Assembly (NCBI GenBank): GCA_016875535.1
Contig: VGPF01000022.1
Span: 1-37,690, forward strand
Length of the DNA: 37,690 bases
Direction: 5' to 3'
From: Chloroflexota bacterium
GTDB taxonomy: Bacteria; Chloroflexota; Dehalococcoidia; SHYB01
Within the stretch, counting starts at the first letter, position 1. The number at the start of each line of letters is the position of its first letter. Below are positions 23,329-32,744 of the stretch, piece by piece. Below the pieces are notes generated by a model. It ran no database searches, was not told the DNA's origin, and was given only the letters and a program-made list of their open reading frames with translations. The position numbers and the translations under genes are program-made.

Positions 23329-24758
23329 AGCCCCAGCGCGCGGGTGGCCTGCTCGATGAGGGTGAGCATCGGCCCAGGGTAGACGCCGAAGAAGAGGGTG
23401 GCGAAGCCAAGGGCCGCCACGACGCCCCCGATGGGAAGCGTGAGCCTGAGCGGGGCGCCCTCGGCCGGCTCTTCCATGTAGATGGCCTTGATGACCATCA
23501 GGTAGTAATAGAGCGACACGAGACTGCCCAGCGTCGCGATGATGACCAGCCAGAGCAGGCCTGCGTCGGCGGCGGCGGTGAAGAGGTAGAACTTCGTCGC
23601 GAAGCCCGCAAAGACCGGCAGGCCCGCCAGGGAGAACATGCCTGCGCTCATGACCAGGGCCAGGAAGGGCTGACGCTTCGCTAGGCCCTTGAAGTCGTCT
23701 ATCAGCTCCTTGCCTGTCAGATTCTCATAGGCGATGACACAGGCGAAGACGGCGAAGTTGGCGGCGGAATACCCGATGAGGTGGAAGACAAGGCCGTTGG
23801 CGGCCAGGGGTGAAAAGGCGGCGATGCCCATCAGGAGATAGCCTGCGTTGCCGATGCTGGAATAGGCGAGCATGCGCTTGATGTTGGCCTGCGCCGTGGC
23901 CACCAGGTTACCGAGGAGGATACTCGCAGCAGCCAGGCCCGCCACGATGGGTCGCCAATCATCCAGCGCAGGGCCGAAGGCCAGGGAGAAGAGGCGCAGA
24001 AGCAGGGCGAAGCTCACGGCCTTGGAGACGACCGCCAGGTAGCCGGTCACCGGAGTCGGCGCGCCTTCATAGACATCGGGCGCCCACATGTGGAAGGGGA
24101 CGGCCGTGACCTTGAAGCCGAAGCCGACGAGGACGAGGACGATGCCCGCGACCAAGGCGATCTGCGAATCGGCCCCGCTGTCCAGCGCAGCGGCGATCTC
24201 CGCGAAGACCGTCGTGCCCGTCGCGCCATAGATGAGACTGATGCCGTAAAGGAGCATCGCGGAGGAGAAGGCGCCGATCAGGATGTATTTGATGCCCGCT
24301 TCGACGGACTTGGGGCGGGTAAAGTTATATCCGGCAAGGATGTAGAGACAGAAGCTGAAAAGCTCCAGGGAGATGTAGGCGGTGAGCAGCTCTCCGGCGG
24401 AGACCATCGCCATCATCGCGAGGATGGAGAAGAGGAGGAGGCCGTAGAACTCGCCGGGATGAGTGAGCTTGACGCGAACGTGCTCCACGGAGGCCAGCAC
24501 CATGGATGCGCCCGCCGTCAAGAGGAAGATCTTGAAGAAGGCGGCGTAGCGGTCTATAAGGAAGAGGCCGCCGTACTGCTCGGCATCCTCGCCTGCCACA
24601 GGGAAGACGGTCGCGATGGCGCCGAGTATGCCGGCCAAAGCGAGGTAGGCGAGCCAGTGCTTCCGCTCTTCCCGCAGGAAGAGATCGGCCGCCATCACCA
24701 GCAGGGCGACGCCCGCCATGGTGAACTCCGGGATGAAGAGTGAGAAGTCAACGTTCAT
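23325..24758 (-). CDS. nuoN: NADH-quinone oxidoreductase-type complex I, subunit N
   Basis: Antiporter-like membrane subunit nearest the quinone module, 477 residues with about 14 membrane helices. The TM5 Glu is present in AYISLELFSFCLYILAGY, the TM7 Lys in GFGFKVTAVPFHMWAPDVY, and a TM8 Lys in VVSKAVSF, all needed for proton movement in characterised enzymes. APTPVTGYL is the family signature after TM7. ATG 24758 overlaps the nuoM stop by four bases. The stop codon at 23325-23327 overlaps the stop of the converging ligase-like gene in a CTAA, leaving no room for separate terminators. Confidence 0.95.
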   Translation of the reverse strand: MNVDFSLFIPEFTMAGVALLVMAADLFLREERKHWLAYLALAGILGAIATVFPVAGEDAEQYGGLFLIDRYAAFFKIFLLTAGASMVLASVEHVRVKLTHPGEFYGLLLFSILAMMAMVSAGELLTAYISLELFSFCLYILAGYNFTRPKSVEAGIKYILIGAFSSAMLLYGISLIYGATGTTVFAEIAAALDSGADSQIALVAGIVLVLVGFGFKVTAVPFHMWAPDVYEGAPTPVTGYLAVVSKAVSFALLLRLFSLAFGPALDDWRPIVAGLAAASILLGNLVATAQANIKRMLAYSSIGNAGYLLMGIAAFSPLAANGLVFHLIGYSAANFAVFACVIAYENLTGKELIDDFKGLAKRQPFLALVMSAGMFSLAGLPVFAGFATKFYLFTAAADAGLLWLVIIATLGSLVSLYYYLMVIKAIYMEEPAEGAPLRLTLPIGGVVAALGFATLFFGVYPGPMLTLIEQATRALGL

Positions 24759-26212
24759 AGGCCTGCGCTCAACCGATCAACCAGGGTATCCACGCCGCTG
24801 TTGATGACCTTCATAAGGGGCGAGGGCATCACGCCGACGATGATGAGGACGGCGACCAGCGTTCCGGCCGCGAAGCGCTCGCGAAGGTCGGCATCGCGCA
24901 GCCTCTCCCAGGACTTTGCCAGAGGGCCATAGAAGACCTTGGCTACCAGGCGCAGGATGTAGACGGCGGTGAGCATGGCGGCGATGATGCCGAGGACGCC
25001 TGCGACCGGATAGGTCTTGAAGGCCCCGGCGAAGACAAGGAACTCGGCGACGAAGCCGCTGGTGCCGGGCAGACCGAGGGAGGCAAGGCCCGCGACGATG
25101 AAGAAGGCGGCCACAAGCCCCATGCGCTTGGAGAGGCCTTGAAAGACACTTATATCCCTGGTGTGGGACTGCTCATAGAGGATGCCGACAAGGGCGAAGA
25201 AGAGAGCCGTCATGATGCCGTGGGAGAACATCTGCAAGACCGCGCCGCTCATGCCGACCTTGTCCATGGTGGCGATGCCCATGAGCACCAACCCCATGTG
25301 GCCGACGCTGGAATAGCCGATGACGAACTTGAGGTCCTTCTGCGTCATGGCGGCGAACGCCCCATAGACGACGTTGACGGTGGCGAGGACGATGAAGGCG
25401 GTCTGCCAGGAGTCGGCGCCGTCAGGAAAGAGCGTGAGGCCGACGCGGATGATGCCGTAGGCCCCCAGTTTCATAAGGACGCCCGCGTGGAGCATGCTGA
25501 CGGCGGTGGGCGCGGCGACGTGGCCATCCGGCGACCAGGTGTGGAATGGCCAGAGGCCCGCGAGGACGCCGAAGCCGATCATAAGGAGCGGGAAGAAGTT
25601 CCGCTGGAAGTCCTTCGCGAACTCCACGTCTTGCAGCTTGAGCAAGTCGAAGCTGCCGATGTTCGCCTCGGCGTAAATGGCGACGAGGGCGACCCAGACA
25701 AGGATGCTGCCCGCCACCAGGAACAGCGTCAGCTTGAGAGCGCCGTACTCCTTGCGCGTGCTGCCCCAGACGGCGATGAGGAGGTACATCGGTAGGACGG
25801 CCAGCTCATAGAAGAAGAAGAGGAAGAAAAGATCAAGGGAGACGAAGGTGCCGTAGACCCCCGTGACGAGCACCATGAAGAGGATGAAATACTCCTTGAG
25901 GCGCTCCTTGATGCTCCAGGAGACAACGGCGCCCGTGAAAAAGACGATGCCCGTGAGGAGCACCATGGGCGCGGAGATGCCGTCTATGCCCAGGTGGAAG
26001 GAGATGCCGAGACTCCGCATCCACTCCCATTGCTCTTGAAACTGGTAGCCGCCTTTGCCGTAGTCATAGCCGGCGAAGGCGAGGATAGAGACGAAGAGTC
26101 CCAGCGCGCTGAAGGCGACGGAGACCCACCGGATGATGTGCGGCTTGGAGCCGGGCAACAGCAGAATCGCACCCGTCGCGACGGCGGGGATAAGAATGAG
26201 AGAGAGAAGCAA
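24755..26212 (-). CDS. nuoM: Complex I, subunit M
   Basis: Antiporter-like membrane subunit, 485 residues. The TM5 Glu is kept in FFFYELAVLPMYLLIAVWG and the TM8 Lys in GVLMKLGAYG. The TM7 position, which is Lys in the common AVKxPxxPxHxWLPDAH motif, is Leu here: the segment reads GVLAGLWPFHTWSPDGH, with S and G replacing L and A in the WLPDAH part. I read this directly from the codons GTC CTC GCG GGC. The start is a TTG at 26212; no ATG or GTG lies between the nuoL stop (22 bases upstream) and the conserved N-terminus. It ends in a four-base overlap with nuoN. Confidence 0.94.
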   Translation of the reverse strand: MLLSLILIPAVATGAILLLPGSKPHIIRWVSVAFSALGLFVSILAFAGYDYGKGGYQFQEQWEWMRSLGISFHLGIDGISAPMVLLTGIVFFTGAVVSWSIKERLKEYFILFMVLVTGVYGTFVSLDLFFLFFFYELAVLPMYLLIAVWGSTRKEYGALKLTLFLVAGSILVWVALVAIYAEANIGSFDLLKLQDVEFAKDFQRNFFPLLMIGFGVLAGLWPFHTWSPDGHVAAPTAVSMLHAGVLMKLGAYGIIRVGLTLFPDGADSWQTAFIVLATVNVVYGAFAAMTQKDLKFVIGYSSVGHMGLVLMGIATMDKVGMSGAVLQMFSHGIMTALFFALVGILYEQSHTRDISVFQGLSKRMGLVAAFFIVAGLASLGLPGTSGFVAEFLVFAGAFKTYPVAGVLGIIAAMLTAVYILRLVAKVFYGPLAKSWERLRDADLRERFAAGTLVAVLIIVGVMPSPLMKVINSGVDTLVDRLSAGL

Positions 26213-26234
26213 GAAGCCGTCCAGTGGAGTCCCC

Positions 26235-28109
26235 TTACGTGGTCGTAATAACGATCAGGATGATGGCCATGGCGGTGGCGGCGATGGTCCAGACATAGGC
26301 GGAGACAACGCCCGTTTCGTGATAGCGAAGAAGCTTCCCGCCCCAGACGGTCACTTGGCCCGGGCCGTTGACGCCGATATCGTTGACCACGCGCCTATCG
26401 AATCTGGCGATGATGGACGAGAAGACGAGCACCACACGGTCAACCAACCACTGGTAGAACCGATCGAAATAGAGCTTCTCCTCCAACAGTCGGTAGAAGG
26501 TCGGCAGGCGCGCCTGCACGTAGGAGAGAGGCAAGCCTGAGGGGGCATAGAAGAGGATGCGCCCCACGATGGCGGCGGAGAAGGCGACGGCAAGAGAGGT
26601 GGAGAAGACGATGGCGTGGAACTTGAACTCGTGCGGACCCTCGGGAGGGAAGAAGAGGAAGGAACCGAAACCCTCGTAATCGCCATACGGGATCGCCAGC
26701 ATGCCAAGGCCCACCGCCGGGACCAGAAGGCCGACCATCGGCACTACCATCACGATCGGCGATTCGTGGGCGTGCCACGCCATATCCGAGCGCGCTTCGC
26801 CCCAGAAGACAAGGGCCACCATCCGCACAACGTAAAGGCCCGTCATGCCCACGGCCACGAGGGCGGCTGAGAACCACAAGGTCCCCCGATGCTCAAGGAT
26901 GGCGAACATCGCCTCGTCCTTGCTCCAAAAGCCGCTCAAGGGAAAGATGCCGATAAGGGTGAGCGCGGCGAAGGCGAAGGTGAGATAGGTCACCGGCAAA
27001 CGGTTCCCGAGGCCGCCCATCTTCCGTATGTCCTGCTCTTCGTGCATCGCGTGGATGATGCTCCCTGCGCCGAGGAAGAGAAGGGCCTTGAAGAAACCGT
27101 GGGTGAGGAGATGGAAGATGCCGGCTGTGAAGCCGAAGGAGCCCATCGCCAGCATCATGAAGCCGAGCTGGCTGATGGTGGAATAGGCCAGAACCTTTTT
27201 GAGGTCGTTCTGGACGAAAGCAAGCACCGCGCCGACGATGGCGGTGGCAAGCCCGATGTACGCGATGAGGTCCACGACCCCGGGCGTCAGCTCCAGCAGC
27301 GGCGCCATCCGCGCAACGAGGTAGACGCCCGCGGCCACCATCGTGGCGGCGTGGATGAGGGCGCTGACCGGCGTGGGGCCCTCCATGGCATCAGGGAGCC
27401 AGACGTGGAAGGGAACCTGTGCCGACTTGCCCATCGCGCCGATGAAGATAAGGGTTGCGGAGAGGTTCATCGCCGTATGGCTGATCTCCCCCGCGTGCGC
27501 CATCTCAAAGATAGCCGATAGCTCTAAGGTGCCCGTCACCTTGTAGAGCGTGAGGATGCCCGCCAGGAGGGCCACATCGGCGATGCGCGTGGTGACGAAG
27601 GCCTTCTTGGCCGCCTCCGCCGCCGAGTGCTTCTCATACCAGAAGCCGATGAGGAGATAGGAGCAGAGGCCCACCAGTTCCCAGGCGACGTAGAAGACGA
27701 GGAGGTTGTCCGCCAAGACGAGGGCGAGCATGGCGGCGGCGAAGAGGGAGTGGGCGGAGAAGTACCAGCCGATGCGCGGGTCGCCCTTCATATAGCCCAG
27801 GGAGAAGACTTGCACGGCCAGGGCGACTGAGGTCACCAGGCCCAGCATCACGATGGTGAGCTGGTCAATCGTCATGCCCAGGCGCAGGCGCGTCTCCCCG
27901 GCATCGAACCAGACGCGGGAGAAGCTGGACGGCCCGTTGCTTACCAGGTCGGACGTCACAGGCCAAAAGAGGGCGAAGGCGGCGGCGATGGCAGCGATGG
28001 CGATCCACGCGCCCTGGTTCGGCAGACGCCTGCCGCACAGGACAACCAGGCCGCACGCGCCGGCGCAGACGGCAGGCAAGAGCCAGGCCCATTCCATCCC
28101 TAGCGACAC
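26235..28109 (-). CDS. nuoL: Complex I, subunit L
   Basis: Distal antiporter-like subunit, 624 residues, long enough to include the lateral helix that runs along the membrane arm. TM5 Glu is in FYVAWELVGLCSYLLIGFWY, TM7 Lys in GAMGKSAQVPFHVWLPDAM, followed by EGPTPVSALIHAATMV. The C-terminal half keeps GFWSKDEA with the conserved Lys. The GTG at 28109 is favoured over an ATG at 28097 because AAAGGA lies nine bases upstream. The gap to nuoK is 28 bases and to nuoM 22 bases, so this is the one loosely spaced gene of the operon. Confidence 0.96.
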   Translation of the reverse strand: MSLGMEWAWLLPAVCAGACGLVVLCGRRLPNQGAWIAIAAIAAAFALFWPVTSDLVSNGPSSFSRVWFDAGETRLRLGMTIDQLTIVMLGLVTSVALAVQVFSLGYMKGDPRIGWYFSAHSLFAAAMLALVLADNLLVFYVAWELVGLCSYLLIGFWYEKHSAAEAAKKAFVTTRIADVALLAGILTLYKVTGTLELSAIFEMAHAGEISHTAMNLSATLIFIGAMGKSAQVPFHVWLPDAMEGPTPVSALIHAATMVAAGVYLVARMAPLLELTPGVVDLIAYIGLATAIVGAVLAFVQNDLKKVLAYSTISQLGFMMLAMGSFGFTAGIFHLLTHGFFKALLFLGAGSIIHAMHEEQDIRKMGGLGNRLPVTYLTFAFAALTLIGIFPLSGFWSKDEAMFAILEHRGTLWFSAALVAVGMTGLYVVRMVALVFWGEARSDMAWHAHESPIVMVVPMVGLLVPAVGLGMLAIPYGDYEGFGSFLFFPPEGPHEFKFHAIVFSTSLAVAFSAAIVGRILFYAPSGLPLSYVQARLPTFYRLLEEKLYFDRFYQWLVDRVVLVFSSIIARFDRRVVNDIGVNGPGQVTVWGGKLLRYHETGVVSAYVWTIAATAMAIILIVITTT

Positions 28110-28137
28110 GTTGTTGCGTCCTTTCGCACGGAGCTGG

Positions 28138-28446
28138 TCACCATTTCATGAGATTGACGTCGTCCACGTTGACGCTGGCGCGGCTCTTGAAGAGCCGCAG
28201 GACGATGGCGAGCGCCAGGCCGACCTCCGCCGCGGCGACGGTGATGATGAAGATCGCGAAGATAAGCCCGGTCATCGCCTCCGGAGAGAGATAGACGGCA
28301 AAGGCGATGAGGTTGATATTGACGGCGTTCAGCATCAGCTCGATGGAGAGGAGGATCATGATGGCGTTGCGGCGCGCCAGCACCCCATACAGCCCGAGGC
28401 AAAAGAGGATGGCTGAGACAGCCAGAACGTATTCGAGCTCGATCAT
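28138..28446 (-). CDS. nuoK: Complex I, subunit K
   Basis: Small Mrp-related membrane subunit of 102 residues with three helices. The two Glu needed for proton transfer are visible: one in LLSIELMLNAVNINL and one in TVAAAEVGLALAIVL. Real start is ATG 28446, giving MIELEYVLAVSAILFCLGL; the open frame continues upstream only as a shadow of nuoJ. The start overlaps the nuoJ stop by four bases. Confidence 0.95.
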   Translation of the reverse strand: MIELEYVLAVSAILFCLGLYGVLARRNAIMILLSIELMLNAVNINLIAFAVYLSPEAMTGLIFAIFIITVAAAEVGLALAIVLRLFKSRASVNVDDVNLMKW

Positions 28447-28934
28447 TTCTGGTCCCCCGGCTTCGCCATGACGATGGCGCCCACCAGGGCGACGAGGAGG
28501 AGGACGGAGGCCAGCTCGAAGGGGATGGCCCACTTGCTGAAGAGCGTCTCGCTGAGGTCGCGGAAGGCGGCGGGCTGAGGGTCAACGGAGGCGGGCCACT
28601 TGTTGGCGATGACCGTGGCGAGCAGGACGCCGAGAGCAGCCAGTCCCGTGACCGCCGCCATGGGCTTCTGGCGGTTGTCCAGGCTCTCGCCCGGCTCGCC
28701 GCGGCGGGTGAGCATGAGAGCGAAGAGAACGACGACGATGATGGCGCCGCCATAGATGAGGACCTGCACCAGGGCGAGGAAGGGCGAGAAGATGAGGACA
28801 TAGATACCTGCGACGGCGAGGAGGCTCAGCAGGAGGAAGAGCGAGGCGTAGACGACGCTGCGGGAGATGACGGTCCCGATCCCGCCGATAACGGCGATCG
28901 CGGAGACGACGACGAACATCGCCAGCTCGACCAC
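28443..28934 (-). CDS. nuoJ: Complex I, subunit J
   Basis: Membrane subunit of 163 residues with five helices, including the conserved LIYGGAIIVVVLFALMLT stretch whose TM3 Tyr/Gly bulge takes part in coupling. The GTG start at 28934 has an excellent ribosome binding site (GAGGAGGG) and shares one base with the nuoI stop. The C-terminus ends in MAKPGDQK after VALVGAIVM. Confidence 0.94.
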   Translation of the reverse strand: MVELAMFVVVSAIAVIGGIGTVISRSVVYASLFLLLSLLAVAGIYVLIFSPFLALVQVLIYGGAIIVVVLFALMLTRRGEPGESLDNRQKPMAAVTGLAALGVLLATVIANKWPASVDPQPAAFRDLSETLFSKWAIPFELASVLLLVALVGAIVMAKPGDQK

Positions 28935-29422
28935 TACGCGCCCTCCTCTTTCTTGTCCCCGGCGCTGCCGACGACGATGCCCGCGCGCTTCTGGAAGTCC
29001 CGCCCCATGCGGAAGAGGTCTTCCTTCTTGGCGATGAGGCCGCCCCGGGTGATATCGCCCTCCTCGTGATAATCGGACATCAGGATAGCGTCAAAGTTGC
29101 AGACCTCCACGCAGATGCCGCAGAGGATGCAGCGCTCCATCTTGATCTGGAAGTTGTCCACGATCTTCTTGCGGGCGCTCTTGCCCTCTTTCGCCAGGGG
29201 GTTGTCCTTCATCGTGACTGTCATGCACTCTGTGGGGCAGTAGCGCATGCAGACCTGACAGCCAGTGCAGGCAGGCTCGTCCACGTTGTCATCCCACAGA
29301 AGAACGGGGAAGCCCAGATTGCGCTTGGAAAGGGTGATGTGCTCGCCGGGGTACTGCACCGTGACGGGCTTGCGGAGGGTGCGCTTCAACGTGACGCCCA
29401 GGGACTTGAGGAGGCCGATCAT
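28934..29422 (-). CDS. nuoI: Complex I, subunit I (two 4Fe-4S clusters)
   Basis: Ferredoxin-like subunit of 162 residues that carries electrons to NuoB. It has two C-x2-C-x2-C-x3-C motifs: CTGCQVCMRYCP and CILCGICVEVCN. The second lacks the usual Pro after its last Cys, having Asn (CNFDAI), but all eight ligands remain. N-terminal amphipathic helix is MIGLLKSLGVTLKRTLRKP, with VTVQYPGE following, as in the family. Real start ATG 29422 overlaps the nuoH stop by four bases; the open frame upstream to 29749 is a nuoH shadow. Confidence 0.95.
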   Translation of the reverse strand: MIGLLKSLGVTLKRTLRKPVTVQYPGEHITLSKRNLGFPVLLWDDNVDEPACTGCQVCMRYCPTECMTVTMKDNPLAKEGKSARKKIVDNFQIKMERCILCGICVEVCNFDAILMSDYHEEGDITRGGLIAKKEDLFRMGRDFQKRAGIVVGSAGDKKEEGA

Positions 29423-30537
29423 GCGACCACCTTCCCCTGGCGGACGCGCACCTTCGCCGTTTCGATGGTCGCCAGGCGGCTGACGCGCCGGCGCTGATAG
29501 GCGATGCCGATGGCGGCCAGCACTGCGAAGGAGATCGCGACCATCGTCCAATCGGGCCAATCGTAATAAAGGTAGAAGGCCGTGAGGATCATATTGACGA
29601 AGGCCAGGGGCAAAAGAACGACCCAGGCCAGCGACATCAGCTGGTCTATGCGCAGGCGCGGCACGGTGGCGCGGACCCAGAAGATCGCCAGCAGCACCAG
29701 GGAGGTCTTGAGCAGGAACCAGAAGGCCATCATCACGTCCTGGCCCCATCCGGAATCGGGCCCGGGGCCGCGCCAGCCGCCCAGGAAGAGGATCGTGGCC
29801 AGCACGGCGACGGCGAAGGTGTTGGCATACTCCGCCAGGGAGAACATGGACCAGTGCATGCCGCTGTATTCGACAAATGGCCCGCCGACGACTTCGGACT
29901 CGGCCACGGGGATATCAAATGGCGCGCGGGCGACTTCGGCGAGGCCCGCGATGAGAAAGAGGACGAGCGCGATGGGCTGCATGAAGGCGAACCAGAGGCC
30001 GTCCTGCTCCGCGACGATAACCTTGAGGTCCAGGGAGCCGGAAATCATGACGACGCCCAAGACGCCGACGACCAGAGGCAGCTCATAGCTGATGAGCTGC
30101 GCGGCGGAGCGCACAGCGCCAAGCATCGCGTACTTGTTGAAGGAGCCCCAGCCCGCCATCAGCAGGCCCGCCGTGGAAAGGCCGGAGACGGCGAGGATGT
30201 AGAAGATGCCGAACTCCATGTTGCTGATGACGATGTCCCTGGTGAAGGGGATCGTCACCCAGGCGATGAAGGCGGGAACGAAGACCACGATGGGCGCGAT
30301 CCAGAAGCTCAGGCGATCCACGCTCCCGGGGATGAAGTCCTCCTTCGCCAGTAGCTTGAGGGCATCGGCCACCGGCTGAAGGAGGCCGAAGGGGCCGGTG
30401 CGCGTGGGGCCCAGGCGCTGCTGGAAGCGCGCGATGATCTTGCGCTCGCCGTAGGTGAGCCCAAGGACGACGATGGTGATGAAGCCGATGAAGATGACGA
30501 TAGCGAGGATGAGCCAGCCCATGTCCGCCCAGGTCAT
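29419..30537 (-). CDS. nuoH: Complex I, subunit H
   Basis: Membrane subunit that forms the quinone chamber with NuoB and NuoD, 372 residues, about eight helices. Signature GERKIIARFQQRLGPTRTGP is at residues about 29-48, then FGLLQPVADALKLLAKED, and the Glu-rich quinone-side loop AEVARAPFDIPVAESEVVGG is intact. The C-terminal extension after LYYDWPDW has a further helix and a basic tail RRRVSRLATIETAKVRVRQ. ATG 30537 forms ATGA with the nuoD stop; the open frame further upstream to 30912 is a nuoD shadow. Confidence 0.95.
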   Translation of the reverse strand: MTWADMGWLILAIVIFIGFITIVVLGLTYGERKIIARFQQRLGPTRTGPFGLLQPVADALKLLAKEDFIPGSVDRLSFWIAPIVVFVPAFIAWVTIPFTRDIVISNMEFGIFYILAVSGLSTAGLLMAGWGSFNKYAMLGAVRSAAQLISYELPLVVGVLGVVMISGSLDLKVIVAEQDGLWFAFMQPIALVLFLIAGLAEVARAPFDIPVAESEVVGGPFVEYSGMHWSMFSLAEYANTFAVAVLATILFLGGWRGPGPDSGWGQDVMMAFWFLLKTSLVLLAIFWVRATVPRLRIDQLMSLAWVVLLPLAFVNMILTAFYLYYDWPDWTMVAISFAVLAAIGIAYQRRRVSRLATIETAKVRVRQGKVVA

Positions 30538-31655
30538 CGGTCCACCTCGCCGAGGACGATATCGAGCGAGCCGAGGATGACGACGGCATCGGCGATGTAG
30601 TGGCCCACGGTCATCTGGCGCAGGGCCATGAGATTCACGAAGGACGGCCCGCGGATCTTCACGCGATAGGGCGACGTCTTGCCATCGCTCACCAGGTAAA
30701 CGCCGAACTCGCCGCGCGGGTTCTCCGCGCGGAAGTAGGCTTCGCCCACCGGCGGCTTCACGAAGCCAAACTTGGCCACCGGCGCTTGGATGGGCCCCTT
30801 GGGCATCAGCTTCAGCGCCTGCTCGATGATGGCGATAGACTGGCGGACCTCCTCCAGCCGCACCCAGTAGCGGTCCCAGCAATCGCCCTTCTTTCCCAGG
30901 GGGATATCCCAATCGAAACGGTTGTAGGTCAGGTACGGCTCGATGAGCCGCACGTCCTGGGCCACGCCGCAGGCGCGGAGGCAGGGGCCGCTCATGCCGT
31001 AGTCAACGGCATCGGCGGCGCTGATCGCGCCGACGCCGCGCGTGCGCTCCAGGAATATCTCATTCTTCGTCAGAAGCCTATCGCACTCCTCCACCGAGCG
31101 CTTTAGTTGGGAAAGCAGCTTGCCGGCCGCCGCTTCGAATCCGTCGGGCGTGTCTTGGAAGACGCCGCCGACACGGAAATAGGAGTGCATCATGCGCGCG
31201 CCGGTGACCGATTCGAAGAGCTGCTGGATCGTCTCGCGCTCGCGGAAGCCGTACATGAACGAAGTGCCGAAGACGCCGACATCCGCTCCATAGGCGCCGT
31301 AGAACATCATGTGGCTGGAGATGCGGTTCAGCTCGCAGAGGATCACGCGGATGAACTGCGCCCGCTCCGGCGCTTCGATGCCCATGAGCTTTTCAGCGGC
31401 CATCACAAATCCGAGCTCGTTGTTGAAGTTGGAGAGATAGTCGAGCCGGTCGAAGAGGGTGACGATCTGGCGGTAGTTCTCGCGCTCGCAGAGCTTCTCG
31501 GAGCCGCGGTGGAGGTAGCCGATGTGCGGCTCCACATCGGTGACGCGCTCGCCGTCTATGCGGAGGACCATGCGGAAGACGCCATGGGTGCTGGGATGCT
31601 GCGGCCCCATGTTGAGCAGCATGTCCACCGTGCGCAGGTCGTGCTCAACGGGCAT
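30534..31655 (-). CDS. nuoD: Complex I, subunit D (49 kDa type)
   Basis: Hydrogenase-like quinone-reducing subunit, 373 residues, separate from NuoC. The quinone-site His is in LLNMGPQHPSTHGV near the N-terminus, followed by PHIGYLHRGSEKL; the C-terminal GSLDIVLGEVDR is canonical and no Ni-binding Cys pairs are present, as expected. ATG 31655 was chosen since MPVEHDLRTVDMLLNMGPQ is the normal start; it overlaps the nuoC end by 11 bases. Confidence 0.95.
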   Translation of the reverse strand: MPVEHDLRTVDMLLNMGPQHPSTHGVFRMVLRIDGERVTDVEPHIGYLHRGSEKLCERENYRQIVTLFDRLDYLSNFNNELGFVMAAEKLMGIEAPERAQFIRVILCELNRISSHMMFYGAYGADVGVFGTSFMYGFRERETIQQLFESVTGARMMHSYFRVGGVFQDTPDGFEAAAGKLLSQLKRSVEECDRLLTKNEIFLERTRGVGAISAADAVDYGMSGPCLRACGVAQDVRLIEPYLTYNRFDWDIPLGKKGDCWDRYWVRLEEVRQSIAIIEQALKLMPKGPIQAPVAKFGFVKPPVGEAYFRAENPRGEFGVYLVSDGKTSPYRVKIRGPSFVNLMALRQMTVGHYIADAVVILGSLDIVLGEVDR

Positions 31656-32193
31656 CTTCTTTTTCCTTGAGCCAGCGCAGCTCCACCTCGGGCGTCCAGT
31701 CCTGCACCTCTTCGTACGGGAAGTCTTTCCGCATGGGAAACTTGCCGTCGAATGCATCGAAGAGAAGGAGGTGCTTGAGGTTCGGGTGACCGGTGAAGGT
31801 GACGCCGAAGAGCTCAGATCCTTCGCGCTCGTGCCAGTCGGCGCCGCGCCAGACGGAGGTCACGGATGGAATCGCCGCGTCGCTCTTCGGCGCATCGGCC
31901 TTCAGCATGAACTTGTGCCCCAGGCTCGTGGACCACAGCATGTAGGAGGCCTGGAACTTGTCCGGGTATTCCACGACGGCGAGGCAGCGAAGGTAATCGC
32001 ACTTGAGGCGGTCGTCGCCCTTCGCCAGCCGCGCCGCCTCCACGATGCGCTCCCTGGGCACCAGCACCGTGACTTCATCCACGGCATAGCCGAAGGTCGC
32101 GCCGAAGGAGGCATAAGCCTCTTTCAAAAGCGCCTCCATCTTGGGGTCGGCCTTGACGGGCGCGCCGGCGCCTTTGGGTGGAGGGGCGGACAC
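31645..32193 (-). CDS. nuoC: Complex I, subunit C (30 kDa type)
   Basis: Peripheral subunit of 182 residues. The family block EREGSELFGVTFTGHPNLK and the following DFPYEE are clear. The first 25 residues (SAPPPKGAGAPVKADPK) are a Pro/Ala-rich extension. GTG 32193 is preceded by AGAGG and lies two bases after the nuoB stop. The open frame continues upstream as a shadow of nuoB. Confidence 0.92.
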   Translation of the reverse strand: MSAPPPKGAGAPVKADPKMEALLKEAYASFGATFGYAVDEVTVLVPRERIVEAARLAKGDDRLKCDYLRCLAVVEYPDKFQASYMLWSTSLGHKFMLKADAPKSDAAIPSVTSVWRGADWHEREGSELFGVTFTGHPNLKHLLLFDAFDGKFPMRKDFPYEEVQDWTPEVELRWLKEKEDAR

Positions 32194-32195
32194 GG

Positions 32196-32744
32196 CTACC
32201 TCTTCCCCTCGCGCATGATCTTCTCTTGCAACTTGATGAGGCCGTCCATCAGCGCCTCCGGCCGTGGCGGACAGCCGGGGACGTAGATGTCCACAGGCAC
32301 GATCTTGTCCACGCCCATGACCACCGAGTAGGAGCGCGTGTACGGCCCGCCGCAGGTGGCGCAGCTGCCCATGGCGATGACCCACTTGGGCGACGGCATC
32401 TGCTCGTACAGGAGCTTGATGGGCTCCGCCATCTTCTTCACGACCGTGCCCGCCACGATCATCACGTCCGATTGCCTGGGCGAAGGCCACGGCACGATGC
32501 CGAAGCGGTCCAAATCATGGTGCGCCATGTAGGTGCTGATCATCTCGATGGCGCAGCAGGCGAGGCCGAAGGTCATGGGCCACAGCGACGACTTGCGCGC
32601 CATCGCCACCAGCTCGTCCACCTTGCCGGTGATGATGCCGGGCGCGCCGCTCTTGTGGAGAAGGCTCTCGCCGGGCCAGTACTTGTTGGGACTGACCAGC
32701 GTCAGCTCTTTGGCGGCGACGCGCGGGCGCTCGTCCTTGTTCAT
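32196..32744 (-). CDS. nuoB: Complex I, subunit B (N2 cluster)
   Basis: Holds the terminal 4Fe-4S cluster N2 next to the quinone. 182 residues from ATG 32744 with tandem Cys63-Cys64 in GLACCAIEM, Cys128 in [11 protein letters not shown] and Cys158 in [12 protein letters not shown] second ATG six bases upstream (32750) is possible; 32744 is preferred because it makes the same ATGA overlap with nuoA as used elsewhere in the operon. N-terminal extension [21 protein letters not shown] is variable. Confidence 0.95.
   Translation of the reverse strand: MNKDERPRVAAKELTLVSPNKYWPGESLLHKSGAPGIITGKVDELVAMARKSSLWPMTFGLACCAIEMISTYMAHHDLDRFGIVPWPSPRQSDVMIVAGTVVKKMAEPIKLLYEQMPSPKWVIAMGSCATCGGPYTRSYSVVMGVDKIVPVDIYVPGCPPRPEALMDGLIKLQEKIMREGKR

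Noticed and set aside
29423-29749. Long N-terminal extension of nuoI (and similar ones for nuoH, nuoD, nuoC, nuoK and carB)
   Set aside because: In each case the extension is the shadow of the upstream gene read in another frame, and a family-typical start with ATGA overlap or ribosome binding site exists downstream.
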